From Trifolium pratense (lineage: Eukaryota > Streptophyta > Magnoliopsida > Fabales > Fabaceae), in assembly GCF_020283565.1 (NCBI RefSeq), contig NC_060065.1, forward strand, positions 23,858,409 to 23,922,408: a DNA stretch of 64,000 bases, given 5' to 3'. The position numbers and the translations under genes were made by a program. The notes beneath the pieces were generated by a model. That model ran no database searches, had not been told where the DNA came from, and was given only the letters and a program-made list of their open reading frames with translations. Of this stretch, positions 1 through 12,393 are shown piece after piece; position 1 is the stretch's first letter; every line of letters begins with the position of its first letter.

Positions 1-100
1 TTGATAAATTAATCCAATTTTACCCGTATTATCTTACTCCTTCGTATTTGAAAAAATTAATCTGATTGCTAATTTTACTCAATATCACAAATTCAATTAA

Positions 101-130
101 CTAGTATCCGAACCCGTGCCAAGCACGGGT
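101..130 (-). mobile_element. Helitron 3' terminus
   Basis: Read on the minus strand, a GC-rich hairpin (112-130, arms ACCCGTGC/GCACGGGT) is followed by a 7-nt spacer and then CTAG (104-101), with T as the next base. Hairpin plus CTRR before T is the classic 3' end of plant Helitrons. The element body would extend to the right. I could not identify its 5' TC end, so only the terminus is annotated. Two other termini in this window (29101 and 44722) have the same hairpin type and the same 7-nt spacing. Confidence 0.6.
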
Positions 131-3100
131 AAAATATGTGACTAAAAATAAACATTTTTTTTTACAAAATAAAAATTATCACATAAAATATGAATAATAA
201 GTAACGCTGGATATCCATGCCAATAAAAAAATGTCATTCCGTATCATTAAAAATGATTCAAAATTCCAAAAATAAATAATTTACTACTCAAAGATTAGTT
301 TTTAGAATAAAAGGATCAAAGTTTTATTTTTGTGAAGCATGCTTGTGTCTAAACCAAATGTGAAAAAAAATCTTGTGGTATTCGATTATGACTTTTATAA
401 AAGCAAAATAAGGGACTTGGTTAGGATTTTAAGAGATTTTAAAAGACTTTTTGTTTATATGATAGAATCTTGTGGTATTCAACCATGACTTTTGTTTATT
501 CAATCATGACTTTTGTTTATATTGATTTATCATTCCTGATTGTAAAAGAAAAGTCTTTTAAACTTACTGAGAGAAGATTTACATGTGTGTTTTCAATCTA
601 TTAATTCTTAATTCATCTTTAAAAGACATATCTTCTTATAAGTATCTCATTTACATCAAGAGTTTCGAAAGATGAATTAAAAAACGTCTATCCTATGTTT
701 AATTTACTTCATCTTATTTCAATTATTTAATTCATCTTTCTTATATCATAAGGGAACAATAATCTTGTCAAATAAACTCGTAATTTTTCTTTTCCATACA
801 AAATTAATTACATTTTTTTTAATTTGTATGGAATGGTCAAAACGACTTATATATAATTTGAAATGCAATATTTGACTCATACACCTATATACCATATGCC
901 TCTAAGCCAAAAGTAGAAATAATCTTTTGAAATTTGTGTATTCAACTTTTTTTTAAATTATTTTTTTTTACTATAGTGTTTAATACAAAATTTATATATT
1001 TAGATACTTTATCCAGTGCCCTTAAAGCACAAGTTAACGTGATTATTTAATGATTTCGTAAAAATTTACATCATACATATGAACTCTATTTTTTATATAA
1101 AAAAAATGATAAACTTGCTAACAAAATTGATGATAAACAAAGAACAATAATGAAATAATGACTATTGCTTACTATATACAGCACTTTAGAACAATTCATT
1201 TAGTAATAATGAAAAAAATAAAAAGCATTTTATCCAGAAACTTTTGATATTTCTTTTTTTTATCCAGAACATATCTTTACGGTTGGCACAAATCAATTTT
1301 ATGAAGGTAATTAATTGCAAGATTAATGGTCATTTTTGCAGATCACTTGGATAATGATCAAATCAGTTGAGACCTGCAAATGGGTTGGACTGGACAGTTT
1401 TTTCTATCTTAATCCATTTTTGTTTATATTGTACTTTGGACAGATTTTTTTTATTATTAATTTTATTAATCACAATTATTAATAGATTTATTAATCCATT
1501 ATTATATTAATCACAATAAAAATCTTTTTGCTGCGTTGGAATCCATTCATGCATGCATCAAACAAAGATAAAATTCAGAGTATATATTTATTTTTTCGTG
1601 ACAAAAAATGTATATCACATTAAAAAATTTAAAAATAATTTTTGACTTAATATGTATATCACAATTTACAAAAATAATTCGTGACAAAAAATGAATATCA
1701 CATTAAATATTTATTTTGATGATACTACCTTAATTCGTGACAAAAATTTTGATGACAAAAATAATTTATTGTTTAAAATATTATTAAAGGAAATAATTTT
1801 GGTTTCATTTCCCTTAATATATTAAATGTAATCCTTAAATTAAGAAGGAATGGATTACCTTATTCATTTTTAAATTAAATTAAAACCATACATAAATATA
1901 ATTGAATTGAAATTGAAATGTTTCTAGAATAAAAGAATATTCTATATTCAGGAATTTTTGATATATTACCGAAAAAAATCAAACAATTTTGAAATAACAT
2001 TTACCAGCTAATATGCTATAACAAAGATTATCCTTTATTTTTTAAAAGTTTTTCATATAGTTCGATGAATATTTTGGGTACAAAATTACAAATTCAATGA
2101 TGTTCTTCAATACATATGTCAAATAATCTTATGACACATTGTTTTGTATATTTTTATGGTACATTGTTTTATATTTGATTGTTGTCAAATATATAAACTT
2201 TTTTTTACAAAATATATAAATATAATTTAAATATGCAACTTTTTTTTATATATATGTTACTATTAAGAACCATGTAAAATAAAAACTTACTAAGAGCATC
2301 TATTTAACTTTGGGCACATTGAGTAAAAAAAAAACTTTGGGCACATGTATAATTTAAATATTGTTTTATATTTGTCATTACTATTGAAATAGTTCCAATC
2401 CTCCCAACAAAATTAAATTGTGAACTTATTTATAAAAAAAAGAAAAGAAAGAAAGAGTATTATAGTATAGTCATATAAAAAAGTATTATAGTATAGACAT
2501 TTTCAATCTTTACATTACACAAAATATTGGACGTAGTTCATTCAAGACTCATAGAATGCCGGAGGTAAACAAAACTTTTGCACATTTTCGTTAATCCATT
2601 ACTTCAAATAATCATACATGCTTCCTTTATAAGTGTGATGTCAACGAATTCACATGTCAAATTGATAGGTTGTCAATTTGTTCATTACACCTAAAATCAA
2701 GAAATTTATTCAAAAGGTTAAATAAGATTCGGACCGCCACTTTTCTGAAAGCATGGTTCTTGCCTTCCTCTTTCCTTTCAAATTTCGTACGTAGGTGATC
2801 AAGACACACCTGTATATTACCTATAAACACATATGTAAAAAAAACATAGGTATCCGAAAAAAAAAAAAAAGAAGTATAGGTAGAGAGAAAACAATTAAGA
2901 ATAAAGATGATCAGAAAAGACTACAAACCTTTAAAAAAAGATTCTAATATATGATCAAATATTTCTTTCCAAAAGCTAATGAACCTGCATAAAAATTTGA
3001 ATAAAAGAATGGTGAAACAAAAGAAAGAATAATTGAGAAAAAGAAATATTTGAAATTTAAAAAATGCAAATTCATGCCAATATATAAATTAAAATGAGAA

Positions 3101-3387
3101 ACAATAAAAAAGAAGAGAGATGTGTCAACAAAAAAAAAGCAAGAAGAAGAACTTGAGGCAGTGAGCATCAGCATGATTTAATTTGTTGAATAAAACATTA
3201 TAGGAGACTCATTATTTATAGATGTAAAATAATAACATAAAAGGTAATAATAATAATAATAATAATAATAGTAGAACATAAATATAGAATGTTGCTTAAT
3301 TTATATTTGGTATAATCCAATTCTTTAATATTGTTAAATTTTCTTTAATGCAGTTTTGACAGAATTGTAAATCAGTGATCATATTTG
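131..3387. other. AT-rich intergenic DNA without a supportable gene
   Basis: No convincing gene is seen. Short direct repeats occur near 374-397, 468-495 and 499-522 (a shared unit ending ATGACTTTT), and a diverged tandem unit with TTCGTGACAAAAAATG lies at about 1595-1715. A (TAA)n microsatellite is at 3244-3270. A 76-codon frame at 2944-3174 (minus) is hydrophobic and low in complexity, with no family resemblance; I treat it as chance. Confidence 0.6.
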
Positions 3388-3392
3388 ATCAA
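3388..3392. repeat. Target-site duplication, left copy (ATCAA)
   Basis: ATCAA directly precedes the left LTR and is repeated at 11356-11360 directly after the right LTR. A 5-bp duplication is normal for LTR-retrotransposon integrase and defines the element as 3393-11355. Confidence 0.9.
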
Positions 3393-5776
3393 TGTAACAC
3401 CCTAACCCGTACTACCCTTAAAAACGTAATTTTAAAAACTTTTTAACAAGTGTAAAGGCAGAGTGCCACGCGGTAATTAAAACACATGCATACACACAGA
3501 GCATCATGAAATTTAACATGAAAAGCAACAGCGGATTCCAATCAAACCAAGCATGCATATATATACATATATATATACATAAGCCAAATTCATCCCTAAG
3601 GATGTCACTTATACAAGAACTAGCGTATCAAAAAGGTAACACCGATATACGATGAAATCCAAGCGTAACCCCGACTCGATGTTACATTACCAGAGCATTT
3701 ACTATTTACAAACTCTAGTCAAAAGCTAGTACTAAGAGGAGTAATCTATGCTAAGCCTCCTCACCAAAAGGTATCTTCAACACCCAGCTAATACCGCAGT
3801 CTAAACGTCGGCACAGTCCTCAGCCTGAATATCTGAACCCCCAAAGGTCCAACAAATAACACAAAGCAGAGAGTTAGAAAACATAATCGCATATCATACG
3901 AGTATAAGAAAAGCCTTACACTTTCGAGCTATCATACATATTCTAACTCACGTCAAAACATCGCACTAAACATTTATCAATTAATAAAGTTCAACACAAT
4001 ACAACCAAATAAATGTCACATACCATTTATCAAACATATGCGCATTTACCCTAAGGTATCTAATGCCAATTAATTCACTGTCATGCCATCCCTAGACATA
4101 ACTAAATGCATGTGGTACCAAGGTGTCTCACCAACGGTGGACCAAGAACAGTTTTATATCATGCTGGATATGTCGGAACTTACCGAACCATCTTATCTCC
4201 CTTGGATAAGCCAAAACAGTTTTATATCCTGTTGGATAGCAACTCCGGACTCATGGATTCATCTAATCCGATCCTCGGCTTCATTATGGACACATAATCC
4301 ATTTTCGTTATTGGAACCCAAGTTTCCAATGTTCACATACAATCATGAATGCATGATTACTTTTAAACACATCAAATACATGACGCTATCTAGCTCGAAG
4401 CTATTCATTCACTGATGCGGAAACACAATTCCAACATCTAACACATTAGGATAACACAATAACCTATCACTCAAATCATAATTATTCACATGATAATTAT
4501 CTGCATAACCATTTTTATACACATAAAGTTTCATTTACACTTATGTCATAAAACACACATCATTTCCTTAACATTGCAAATTAATGTTAAAACATAAACA
4601 TAGTCACTTGAACTACAAGTCATTGCATACGCGTGCGAATCATATAACGATTAACAATAAGCATTAACAACATCAACATGTATCAACAAACATGTAAGGA
4701 TACCCTTAAACCATGTTACAAGTGCCTAATTGCACTTAAAACAATTATCAAAAAGTTGCTGTCACAGTGCTGTTCGCTGAGCGAATCCGTAGCGAACCCG
4801 TAGCGAACACGTAGCGAACACGTAGCGAACACGTAGCGAACACGTTCGCTGTAGCGAACAGGTAGCGAACTACATCAGAGGGTTACAGGTACATGGCGAA
4901 CAGATAGCGAACCCGTAGCGAACTTATTCGCTAAGCGAATCCGTAGCGAATCCGTAGCGAACTTATTCGCTAAGCGAATCCGTAGCGAATCCGTAGCGAA
5001 CTACACCAGAAATATCTGTTCTTGAGTTATCTAAGGCGGTTTAACCTCAAATCAACTCAAAAATTCATCCAAACATGTTATAAATTCATATAAACAACCA
5101 TTTCAAACATATATGGTATCAAGGAACATTAATCATCCCTTCCAAACATCCAAATACCTCTAACAATCAAAATCAAGCCAATTTCTTGGGTTTTAAGTAA
5201 CTTTCATAAACTTAACAAAAATGATCCAAACACATACATATTTGTCATAGAATCAAGCTAGTGATTAACACATACAAAGTGATGATGAAGAACATCACAC
5301 TCACATACATAAGCTTAATCAAAAGTCTAAAAGAAATTGAGTGGGAGAGTTCGGGAACGGAGACATAGACAATCTCCCCTCTCCTTGCCACTCAAGAATC
5401 ATGAATTCTAATCTCTTACCTTAAGCAAAGATGATGATCCAAGCCTTCTCTTGCTCAAGCTTTCTCTCTTGATCAAACCCTAGCTTAGCTCTATGGTTTT
5501 GCTCTTGCTCTACTCACTCAAACTCAAGGAAAATGAATTGTGAAACTATTCATAAGTTGGACTTGCTACTTATACTACTTCTCATGAGTCATGAACCAAG
5601 CCCAATTGGCTTAGGCCCATGCCTCTCACGCCCATAAGCCCAAAACAATGGTTTTCGCGTCTAATAACTTACGTTCGGCTAAATAATTATTCGTCGCTCA
5701 CTAAAATAATAAAAGCCAATTAATAAATAAAATAACATTTAATAAAATATACGAATACGAAAAACGGGTCGTTACA
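3393..5776 (-). repeat. 3' LTR of the gypsy element (full length, 2384 bp)
   Basis: This is the longer LTR copy. It contains everything in the other LTR plus a 1288-bp block (3423-4710) flanked by the 10-bp direct repeat TACCCTTAAA (3413-3422 and 4701-4710). A TATA-like TATAAG on the minus strand near 5570 could be the U3 promoter (inference). A 110-codon plus-strand frame at 4083-4415 lies inside the extra block and has no recognised family. Confidence 0.93.
4769..5005. repeat. Short tandem array of TAGCGAA-type units in the LTR
   Basis: About 20 closely spaced units of the form GTAGCGAACAC and variants are mixed with the reverse complement TTCGCTA, so the array is rich in small inverted repeats such as TTCGCTAAGCGAA. 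The same array is present at about 10348-10582 in the other LTR without visible change. It is noticeably richer in CpG than its surroundings. Confidence 0.85.
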
Positions 5777-8700
5777 ATCCTACCCCCCTTAAAAGAATTT
5801 CGCCCTCGAAATTACCTAGAAACAGATCGGGATAAGAATCTCTCATCTTGCTTTCCAACTCCCACGTCGCATTCTCACCAGCCGGTCCTCCCCACACGAC
5901 TTTCACGGATGCAATCTCTTTGTTTCTCAACCTTTTCACTTCTCTCCCTTCGATTCTCAAAGGCACAGTCTCGATGGTCAAGTCATCCCTCACTTGAACA
6001 TCGTCCGATTCAATCACGTGTGTCGGATCAGACACATACTTGCGCAACTGTGATACATGGAAAACATCGTGCAAATTTGCCAACGATGGCGGTAATGCAA
6101 TCCTATACGCGACTTTCCCAACTCGCTTCAAAATCTCAAACGGTCCAATAAACCTCGATGTCAACTTCCTTGACTTCAACGCACGTCCTACTCCAGTAGT
6201 CGATGTAACTCGTAGGAATACATGATCCCCTTCTTGGAATTCAATGTCCTTCCTCCTTTTATCATGATAACTCTTCTGTCGACTCTGAGACGCTTTCATC
6301 TTCTCACGAATCATCCGAATCTTCTCTGTTGTCTCTTGTACAATCTCTGGTCCAAGAATTGCACCTTCTCCAGTTTCATACCAACACAGAGGTGTCCTAC
6401 ACCTTCTCCCATACAAAGCCTCAAACGGTGCCATTCCGATACTAGAATGGTAACTGTTGTTGTATGTAAACTCTACCAACGGCAAACAAGAATCCCAATT
6501 CACGTTTTGCTCCAAAACACAAGCCCTCAACAAATCCTCTAAGGATTGTATCGTCCTCTCCGACTGACCATCTGTCTGAGGATGATAAGCTGAACTCAAC
6601 CTCAACTTCGTTCCTAAAGCTTCTTGCAAGCTTTCCCAAAATCTAGAAGTAAATCTCGGATCTCTATCCGAAATAATACTTGTTGGAATACCATGTAGCC
6701 TCACAATCTGCTCCACATAAATCTCGGCCAACTTAGGCACCAAAGTACCTTTCCTGATAGCAATGAAGTGAGCACACTTCGTCAGACGATCTACCACTAC
6801 CCAAATCACTTCATGACCTTTCTTGGTCTTCGGTAAACCTCCCACAAAATCCATCGCAATGCTATCCCATTTCCATTCGGGTATAAACATTGGTTGCAAC
6901 AAACCAAACGGCTTCTGATGTTCAATTTTCGATTTCTGACAAGTTAAGCATGAATAAACAAATTCAGAAATTTGCCTCTTCATTCCCGGCCACCAAAACA
7001 ACTTCCTCAAATCCTGATACATCTTGGTTACTCCAGGATGTATACTCAAACCACTTCTGTGACCTTCTTCCATGATCATTCTCTTCAATTCGGGTACATC
7101 CGGTACACAAACTCTTCCTTGAAATCTCATGACTCCACTTTCGTCAATCTTGATATTGGTCTCCTTGCCTTCATTGATGAGTACCATCTTCTCCATCAAT
7201 TTCTTATCCGATTTCTGACGTTCTTTAATATCTTCAAGAAAAGGATTCGTCAGTCTTAACATTCCAAGCTTCACACTTGTAGAAGTAACCTCACACACAA
7301 GACTCAAGTCTCGGAATTCTTCAATCAACTCTAACTCTTTCACCATCAATGATGACATATGCAAAGTTTTCCTACTTAATGCATCGGCCACTACATTGGC
7401 TTTTCCGGGGTGATAACTCAATTCAAAATCGTAGTCCTTTAAGAATTCGAGCCATCTTCGTTGCCTCATATTCAACTCCTTCTGGTCGAATAAGTATCTC
7501 AGACTCTTGTGATCACTAAACACTTCAAACCTCGATCCATACAAGTAGTGTCTCCACACTTTCAAAGCAAACACCACTGCGGCTAACTCTAAATCATGCG
7601 TTGGATAGTTCCTCTCGTGAACCTTCAGTTGCCTTGAAGCATATGCTACCACATTACCCCCTTGCATAAGCACTCCACCAAGTCCTAACTTCGAAGCATC
7701 GCAATATACGACGAACGACTCTTTGGCATCGGGTAAAATCAACACGGGTGCAGTAGTCAATCTTCTCTTGAGCTCTTGGAAACTCTTCTCACAAATACCA
7801 TCCCAAACAAACGCTTGATCTTTCCTCGTCAACTTGGTTAACGGCAAAGCCAACTTCGAAAAACCTTCGATGAATCTTCTATAATAACCGGCCAAACCAA
7901 GGAAACTTCTAATCTCTGAAACAGATTCCGGCGTTCCCCACTGTGACACAGCGTCAACCTTCGCAGGATCTACCGCGATTCCTCCACTTGAAATTATATG
8001 CCCTAGGAAACTCACCTCTTTCATCCAAAATTCACACTTTGACAACTTGGCATACAACTTCTTCTCCTTCAAGACTTGCAAAACAATCCTCAAGTGCTCT
8101 TCGTGCTCTTCCTCGGATTTTGAGTAAATCAAAATGTCGTCGATGAACACCACCACGAATCTATCCAAAAATGAATGGAAAATTCGGTTCATATACTCCA
8201 TGAAAACTCCAGGTGCATTGGTCACACCAAACGGCATAACTGAATACTCGTAGTGCCCATACCTCGTCCTAAATGCAGTCTTAGGTATGTCTTCCGTCTT
8301 CACTCTAATCTGATGGTATCCAGATCTCAAATCTATCTTACTAAACACGCAAGCTCCAACTAGTTGATCCATCAAATCATCTATCCTCGGAAGTGGATAT
8401 TTATTCTTGATCGTCACTTTGTTCAACTGACGATAGTCTATACATAATCTCATGCTCCCATCTTTCTTCTTTACAAGCAAAACAGGTGCTCCCCATGGCG
8501 AAACACTCGGTCGAACAAACCTCTTCTCAAGCAGCTCTTCAAGTTGCTTCTTCAATTCATTCAACTCTGACGCTGACATTCGATACGGCGCCATCGATAT
8601 CGGACTAGTTCCAGGTACTAGGTCGATAGAAAACTCTACCTCTCGCTTTGGAGGCACGTCAGATATGTCATCCGGAAACACATCTGGGAATTCACAAACG

Positions 8701-10154
8701 ATCGGTAACTCTTCTATCTTAACTCCTCCTTCGAGTTTCAATGATGCAAACATCATGAACATCTCGGCATGTTCTTTCAACGCTTCCGATACTTCCTTCC
8801 CACTCATCAAATGCAAGTTCTCCTCCGGCTTCGGAAAAACAACGGCCTTCTCACGACAGTTGATATGAATTCGGTTGAAGATTAACCAATTCATACCAAA
8901 AATCACATCCATACCACTAAGTGGAATACACACTAAATCCATACCAAAGTGCCTACCGAAAATGGTTACGGGGCAGTTACGACATACATGTCGGGTAATC
9001 ACTGAACCATTAGCAGGAGTTTCTATTTCCATCCTACCCATCATATCCGTTAAAGGAATACTAAGACGCTTCGCACAATCCAAAGAAATAAAAGAATGCG
9101 TCGCTCCCGTATCTATAATCGCAATTAAAGGAGTGTCATAGATGAAACACGTACCTCTAATGAGATTGTCCTCAAGGCTAGCATCCTCTCCACTCAAAGC
9201 AAACACCTTGCCCATCACCTTCTTGGGCTTCTTACAAGTCAGACTCTTGTGGCCTTCATCTCCACAGTTGAAACACACCACTTTTGTCCTACACACTTCG
9301 GTCTTGTGGCCCAGCCTTCCACAATTCTTACACCTATCCCCTTTCTTCGGGCAATCATAAGACATATGACCCCGTTCTCCACAGTTGTAACAATTTCCAT
9401 TCACCGGCTTCTTACCACCACTTGTATTACCCCTACCGCGGTTATCATAAGGTTTTCCGCGCTCTTGTCCCTTCCCTTTTCGGTCGTTCACAGCCTTGTA
9501 GTAGCTCACCTTAGCTCTACCATCTTCATCACAAATCCTACTTTTGTTCACAAGGGTCGCAAAATCCCTTATCTGCGAAAATCCAATCATATGCTTAATG
9601 TCTGGACGTAGACCACTTTCAAACTTCACGCACTTGTCGTTCTCCGCTTCCATAGTGTTGTAATGCGGACTAAACGCACACAAAGTCTCAAACTTGACGG
9701 CATAGTCAGCTACCGTCATATTTCCCTGTTTCAACTCCATGAATTCCACCACCTTCTTATTCTTCACATCCACAGGAAAATACTTAACCAAAAATTCTCT
9801 TTTAAACATTGCCCATGGTATAGCCATACCACCGGGTCCTAGCCTCAACTTGGCGTTCTTCCACCACACATTCGCTTCCTCGCGCAACACATATGTCCCA
9901 AGGGTTGTCTTCCCTTCCTCGGAACAATCCATTGCTTCAAAAATTATCTCAAGTTCCTCCAGCCACTTGTGAGCTCCATCCGGGTTGTAACCTCCGGTAA
10001 ATGTTGGCGGTTTCTGCTTCATGAACCTTTCCAACCTCATCTCTACCTCTCTTCCAGGTTGATGATCTCTAACCACAATGTTGGTGAGTGCGGCCAAAGC
10101 TTCCGCAATCTGAGCATTCGTTCTCGCAGCAGCCATGATTCCTGAACGAATCAC
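5772..10154 (-). CDS. Gag-Pol polyprotein of a Tekay-type chromovirus
   Basis: Single open frame of 1460 codons. Met7 (ATG at 10136, starting MAAART) is the likelier start. In order: a retrotransposon gag domain (about aa 50-215), three CCHC zinc knuckles (about 253-306), an aspartic protease with DTGA (about 343), reverse transcriptase with FIDD (about 668), RNase H with YCDAS (about 813), integrase with an HHCC zinc-binding region (about 1028-1073) and a DDE core, and a C-terminal chromodomain-like segment (about 1396-1445) thought to guide insertion into particular chromatin. No stop or frameshift is seen and the catalytic motifs are present, so the protein could be functional. The stop codon overlaps the 3' LTR. 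The plus-strand frames inside this interval are shadows. Confidence 0.95.
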   Translation of the reverse strand: MIRSGIMAAARTNAQIAEALAALTNIVVRDHQPGREVEMRLERFMKQKPPTFTGGYNPDGAHKWLEELEIIFEAMDCSEEGKTTLGTYVLREEANVWWKNAKLRLGPGGMAIPWAMFKREFLVKYFPVDVKNKKVVEFMELKQGNMTVADYAVKFETLCAFSPHYNTMEAENDKCVKFESGLRPDIKHMIGFSQIRDFATLVNKSRICDEDGRAKVSYYKAVNDRKGKGQERGKPYDNRGRGNTSGGKKPVNGNCYNCGERGHMSYDCPKKGDRCKNCGRLGHKTEVCRTKVVCFNCGDEGHKSLTCKKPKKVMGKVFALSGEDASLEDNLIRGTCFIYDTPLIAIIDTGATHSFISLDCAKRLSIPLTDMMGRMEIETPANGSVITRHVCRNCPVTIFGRHFGMDLVCIPLSGMDVIFGMNWLIFNRIHINCREKAVVFPKPEENLHLMSGKEVSEALKEHAEMFMMFASLKLEGGVKIEELPIVCEFPDVFPDDISDVPPKREVEFSIDLVPGTSPISMAPYRMSASELNELKKQLEELLEKRFVRPSVSPWGAPVLLVKKKDGSMRLCIDYRQLNKVTIKNKYPLPRIDDLMDQLVGACVFSKIDLRSGYHQIRVKTEDIPKTAFRTRYGHYEYSVMPFGVTNAPGVFMEYMNRIFHSFLDRFVVVFIDDILIYSKSEEEHEEHLRIVLQVLKEKKLYAKLSKCEFWMKEVSFLGHIISSGGIAVDPAKVDAVSQWGTPESVSEIRSFLGLAGYYRRFIEGFSKLALPLTKLTRKDQAFVWDGICEKSFQELKRRLTTAPVLILPDAKESFVVYCDASKLGLGGVLMQGGNVVAYASRQLKVHERNYPTHDLELAAVVFALKVWRHYLYGSRFEVFSDHKSLRYLFDQKELNMRQRRWLEFLKDYDFELSYHPGKANVVADALSRKTLHMSSLMVKELELIEEFRDLSLVCEVTSTSVKLGMLRLTNPFLEDIKERQKSDKKLMEKMVLINEGKETNIKIDESGVMRFQGRVCVPDVPELKRMIMEEGHRSGLSIHPGVTKMYQDLRKLFWWPGMKRQISEFVYSCLTCQKSKIEHQKPFGLLQPMFIPEWKWDSIAMDFVGGLPKTKKGHEVIWVVVDRLTKCAHFIAIRKGTLVPKLAEIYVEQIVRLHGIPTSIISDRDPRFTSRFWESLQEALGTKLRLSSAYHPQTDGQSERTIQSLEDLLRACVLEQNVNWDSCLPLVEFTYNNSYHSSIGMAPFEALYGRRCRTPLCWYETGEGAILGPEIVQETTEKIRMIREKMKASQSRQKSYHDKRRKDIEFQEGDHVFLRVTSTTGVGRALKSRKLTSRFIGPFEILKRVGKVAYRIALPPSLANLHDVFHVSQLRKYVSDPTHVIESDDVQVRDDLTIETVPLRIEGREVKRLRNKEIASVKVVWGGPAGENATWELESKMRDSYPDLFLGNFEGEILLRGVGL
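5777..5790 (-). promoter_or_regulatory. Polypurine tract of the gypsy element
   Basis: On the minus strand AAGGGGGGTAGGAT abuts the 3' LTR. This is the expected plus-strand priming site. It is also protein-coding: it encodes the last residues of gag-pol, and the stop codon TAA is completed by the first bases (TGTAA) of the LTR. Confidence 0.8.
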
Positions 10155-10240
10155 AACTAGACGTTAGAAAGTACTAACAGTGTTCCCTACACATGCTCAT
10201 ACAGGGAAAAGAAAAGTCCTAATTGGTTCACACGAACCGA

Positions 10241-10255
10241 CCTGCTCTGATACCA
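10241..10255 (-). promoter_or_regulatory. Primer-binding site for initiator tRNA-Met
   Basis: On the minus strand TGGTATCAGAGCAGG lies four bases inside the 5' LTR. It matches the 3' end complement of plant initiator tRNA-Met, the usual minus-strand primer for this class. Confidence 0.9.
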
Positions 10256-10259
10256 CTAT

Positions 10260-11355
10260 TGTAACACCCTAACCCGTACTACCCTTAAACCATGTTACAA
10301 GTGCCTAATTGCACTTAAAACAATTATCAAAAAGTTGCTGTCACAGTGCTGTTCGCTGAGCGAATCCGTAGCGAACCCGTAGCGAACACGTAGCGAACAC
10401 GTAGCGAACACGTAGCGAACACGTTCGCTGTAGCGAACAGGTAGCGAACTACATCAGAGGGTTACAGGTACATGGCGAACAGATAGCGAACCCGTAGCGA
10501 ACTTATTCGCTAAGCGAATCCGTAGCGAATCCGTAGCGAACTTATTCGCTAAGCGAATCCGTAGCGAATCCGTAGCGAACTACACCAGAAATATCTGTTC
10601 TTGAGTTATCTAAGGCGGTTTAACCTCAAATCAACTCAAAAATTCATCCAAACATGTTATAAATTCATATAAACAACCATTTCAAACATATATGGTATCA
10701 AGGAACATTAATCATCCCTTCCAAACATCCAAATACCTCTAACAATCAAAATCAAGCCAATTTCTTGGGTTTTAAGTAACTTTCATAAACTTAACAAAAA
10801 TGATCCAAACACATACATATTTGTCATAGAATCAAGCTAGTGATTAACACATACAAAGTGATGATGAAGAACATCACACTCACATACATAAGCTTAATCA
10901 AAAGTCTAAAAGAAATTGAGTGGGAGAGTTCGGGAACGGAGACATAGACAATCTCCCCTCTCCTTGCCACTCAAGAATCATGAATTCTAATCTCTTACCT
11001 TAAGCAAAGATGATGATCCAAGCCTTCTCTTGCTCAAGCTTTCTCTCTTGATCAAACCCTAGCTTAGCTCTATGGTTTTGCTCTTGCTCTACTCACTCAA
11101 ACTCAAGGAAAATGAATTGTGAAACTATTCATAAGTTGGACTTGCTACTTATACTACTTCTCATGAGTCATGAACCAAGCCCAATTGGCTTAGGCCCATG
11201 CCTCTCACGCCCATAAGCCCAAAACAATGGTTTTCGCGTCTAATAACTTACGTTCGGCTAAATAATTATTCGTCGCTCACTAAAATAATAAAAGCCAATT
11301 AATAAATAAAATAACATTTAATAAAATATACGAATACGAAAAACGGGTCGTTACA
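10260..11355 (-). repeat. 5' LTR of the gypsy element, internally deleted (1096 bp)
   Basis: This copy begins TGTAACACCC and ends CGTTACA like the left LTR but is 1288 bp shorter. The junction retains one copy of TACCCTTAAA (10280-10289), which occurs twice in the intact LTR. The missing block lies close to the internal end of the LTR in element orientation, so R/U5 or leader sequence is lost while the start of U3 is retained. By eye no other difference is seen. Confidence 0.93.
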
Positions 11356-11360
11356 ATCAA
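11356..11360. repeat. Target-site duplication, right copy (ATCAA)
   Basis: Matches 3388-3392 exactly. Confidence 0.9.
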
Positions 11361-11605
11361 CAATCATACTTGATCAATAATTTCCAAATATATGCGTGTG
11401 TTATTTTTCAAATCATAATTGTGAAAATAATTTAGTTAACACATCTACTATTTGGGAGAAATAAAAAATAAATATGTATATCAACATTAAATGTGAGGAA
11501 TGAGGTTGAATGAGGAGAGGAGAGAGAAAGACAAATAATTCTGGCTTATTACATATTATGGATTATCCACTATTTTTTTACAAACAAAGTCAAAGTTGAA
11601 TATTA

Positions 11606-11885
11606 CTCCTTCGTACCACAATATATGTCTCTTTGACACTTTTACACATATTAAGAAAAATAATTAATGTTGTATGGAAAAGAAAGATTTTGAGTTGATT
11701 TACAAAATTGTCTTTTATTTATGATATGGAAAAAATAAATCGAAGAATTGAAAGAAGAGAGGGTAATAAATAGTTAAGTATATAATAAGGAAAATAACAT
11801 TAAATACTTCATTGGTAATATAAAGCGACATATATTGTGGTGCAAAAATTTTCCCAAAGTGACATATATTGTGGTACGGATGGAG
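11606..11885. mobile_element. Stowaway-like MITE (280 bp)
   Basis: Terminal inverted repeats CTCCTTCGTACCACAATATA and its complement at 11866-11885 (one or two mismatches) are flanked by TA on both sides (11604-11605, 11886-11887). This is the TA duplication of the Tc1/mariner superfamily. A partial extra copy of the right TIR lies just inside (about 11823-11845). No coding capacity. Confidence 0.8.
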
Positions 11886-12244
11886 TATAAAATTAAACTA
11901 TACAACTTAAATTAATACTCTACGTATAACAAAAGAGTTAAAATCACCAATAATAGACTATCAATTAATATTTGCACTAAAACTTAAACTAATATTTGTA
12001 CCGAGAGAGTTACAATCATTAACAATAAAACTCTAAACTAATATTTACATTAATATTTGTACAAACATGTATATAAAATGTCTAAAAATTATTTTTAAAA
12101 TATAGTTATTTTTTAAAAAAAATAAATTGGGCTGGGCTGGTGTGGCTAGCCACACCAAGCCTTACACATGTCCGTCCCTGACCACCTCTCCGAATAATCT
12201 GAGAAAAATCTAAGTGTGCAGATCCATGACCATGAGAAATAAGA

Positions 12245-12393
12245 ACAATAAATGTTTGCTTTGTTTGCGATCTAGGTCTTCTCCCTAACAATTCCAACAT
12301 CCTCTGCCTCTCCGCCGGTGCCGTTCATGAAGTCATCGCGCCTGCGTTACAGCGTCTCGGCGTTGACGATGTTACTGGCGTTGAATTGTTTGA
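12245..12393 (+). pseudogene. Fragment resembling a plant SAM-dependent methyltransferase
   Basis: A GC-rich island in AT-rich DNA. From about 12263 the frame ending GVDDVTGVELFD (12356-12393) reads like the SAM-binding motif region of plant methyltransferases: a hydrophobic strand, then SAGAVHEV, a helix, and VTGVEL. The resemblance stops at a T-rich tract and no further exon is seen. It is probably a scrap left by gene decay or transposition. The minus-strand 64-codon frame over 12106-12300 is not convincing. Confidence 0.4.

Larger units (their letters stand above)
3393..11355 (-). mobile_element. Ty3/gypsy LTR retrotransposon, Tekay-type chromovirus, complete
   Basis: The element is flanked by ATCAA duplications and bounded by LTRs starting TGTAAC and ending GTTACA. 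It is transcribed on the minus strand. The 5' LTR is 10260-11355, the primer-binding site is 10241-10255, gag-pol follows, and the polypurine tract and 3' LTR are at the left. The LTRs look identical over their shared 1096 bp, which implies a very recent insertion. The single gag-pol frame is unbroken. The 5' LTR lacks 1288 bp present in the 3' LTR. A C-terminal chromodomain-like segment and three zinc knuckles place it near the Tekay/Del lineage; the lineage call is from memory of family features. Confidence 0.93.

Noticed and set aside
2944..3174. 76-codon hydrophobic minus-strand frame
   Set aside because: Phe/Ser-rich low-complexity product of AT-rich DNA; the TTC-rich start is a simple repeat.
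4083..4415. 110-codon plus-strand frame inside the 3' LTR
   Set aside because: No recognised domain, no promoter signal, lies in the block that the other LTR lacks; likely chance.
4769..5005. CRISPR-like array
   Set aside because: Units are contiguous with no unique spacers, and the setting is a plant LTR; it is a micro-satellite.
5909..9972. Many plus-strand frames of 60-138 codons within the gypsy gag-pol
   Set aside because: They are antisense shadows of the intact minus-strand gag-pol, with no family resemblance, no promoter-like context and no independent signal.
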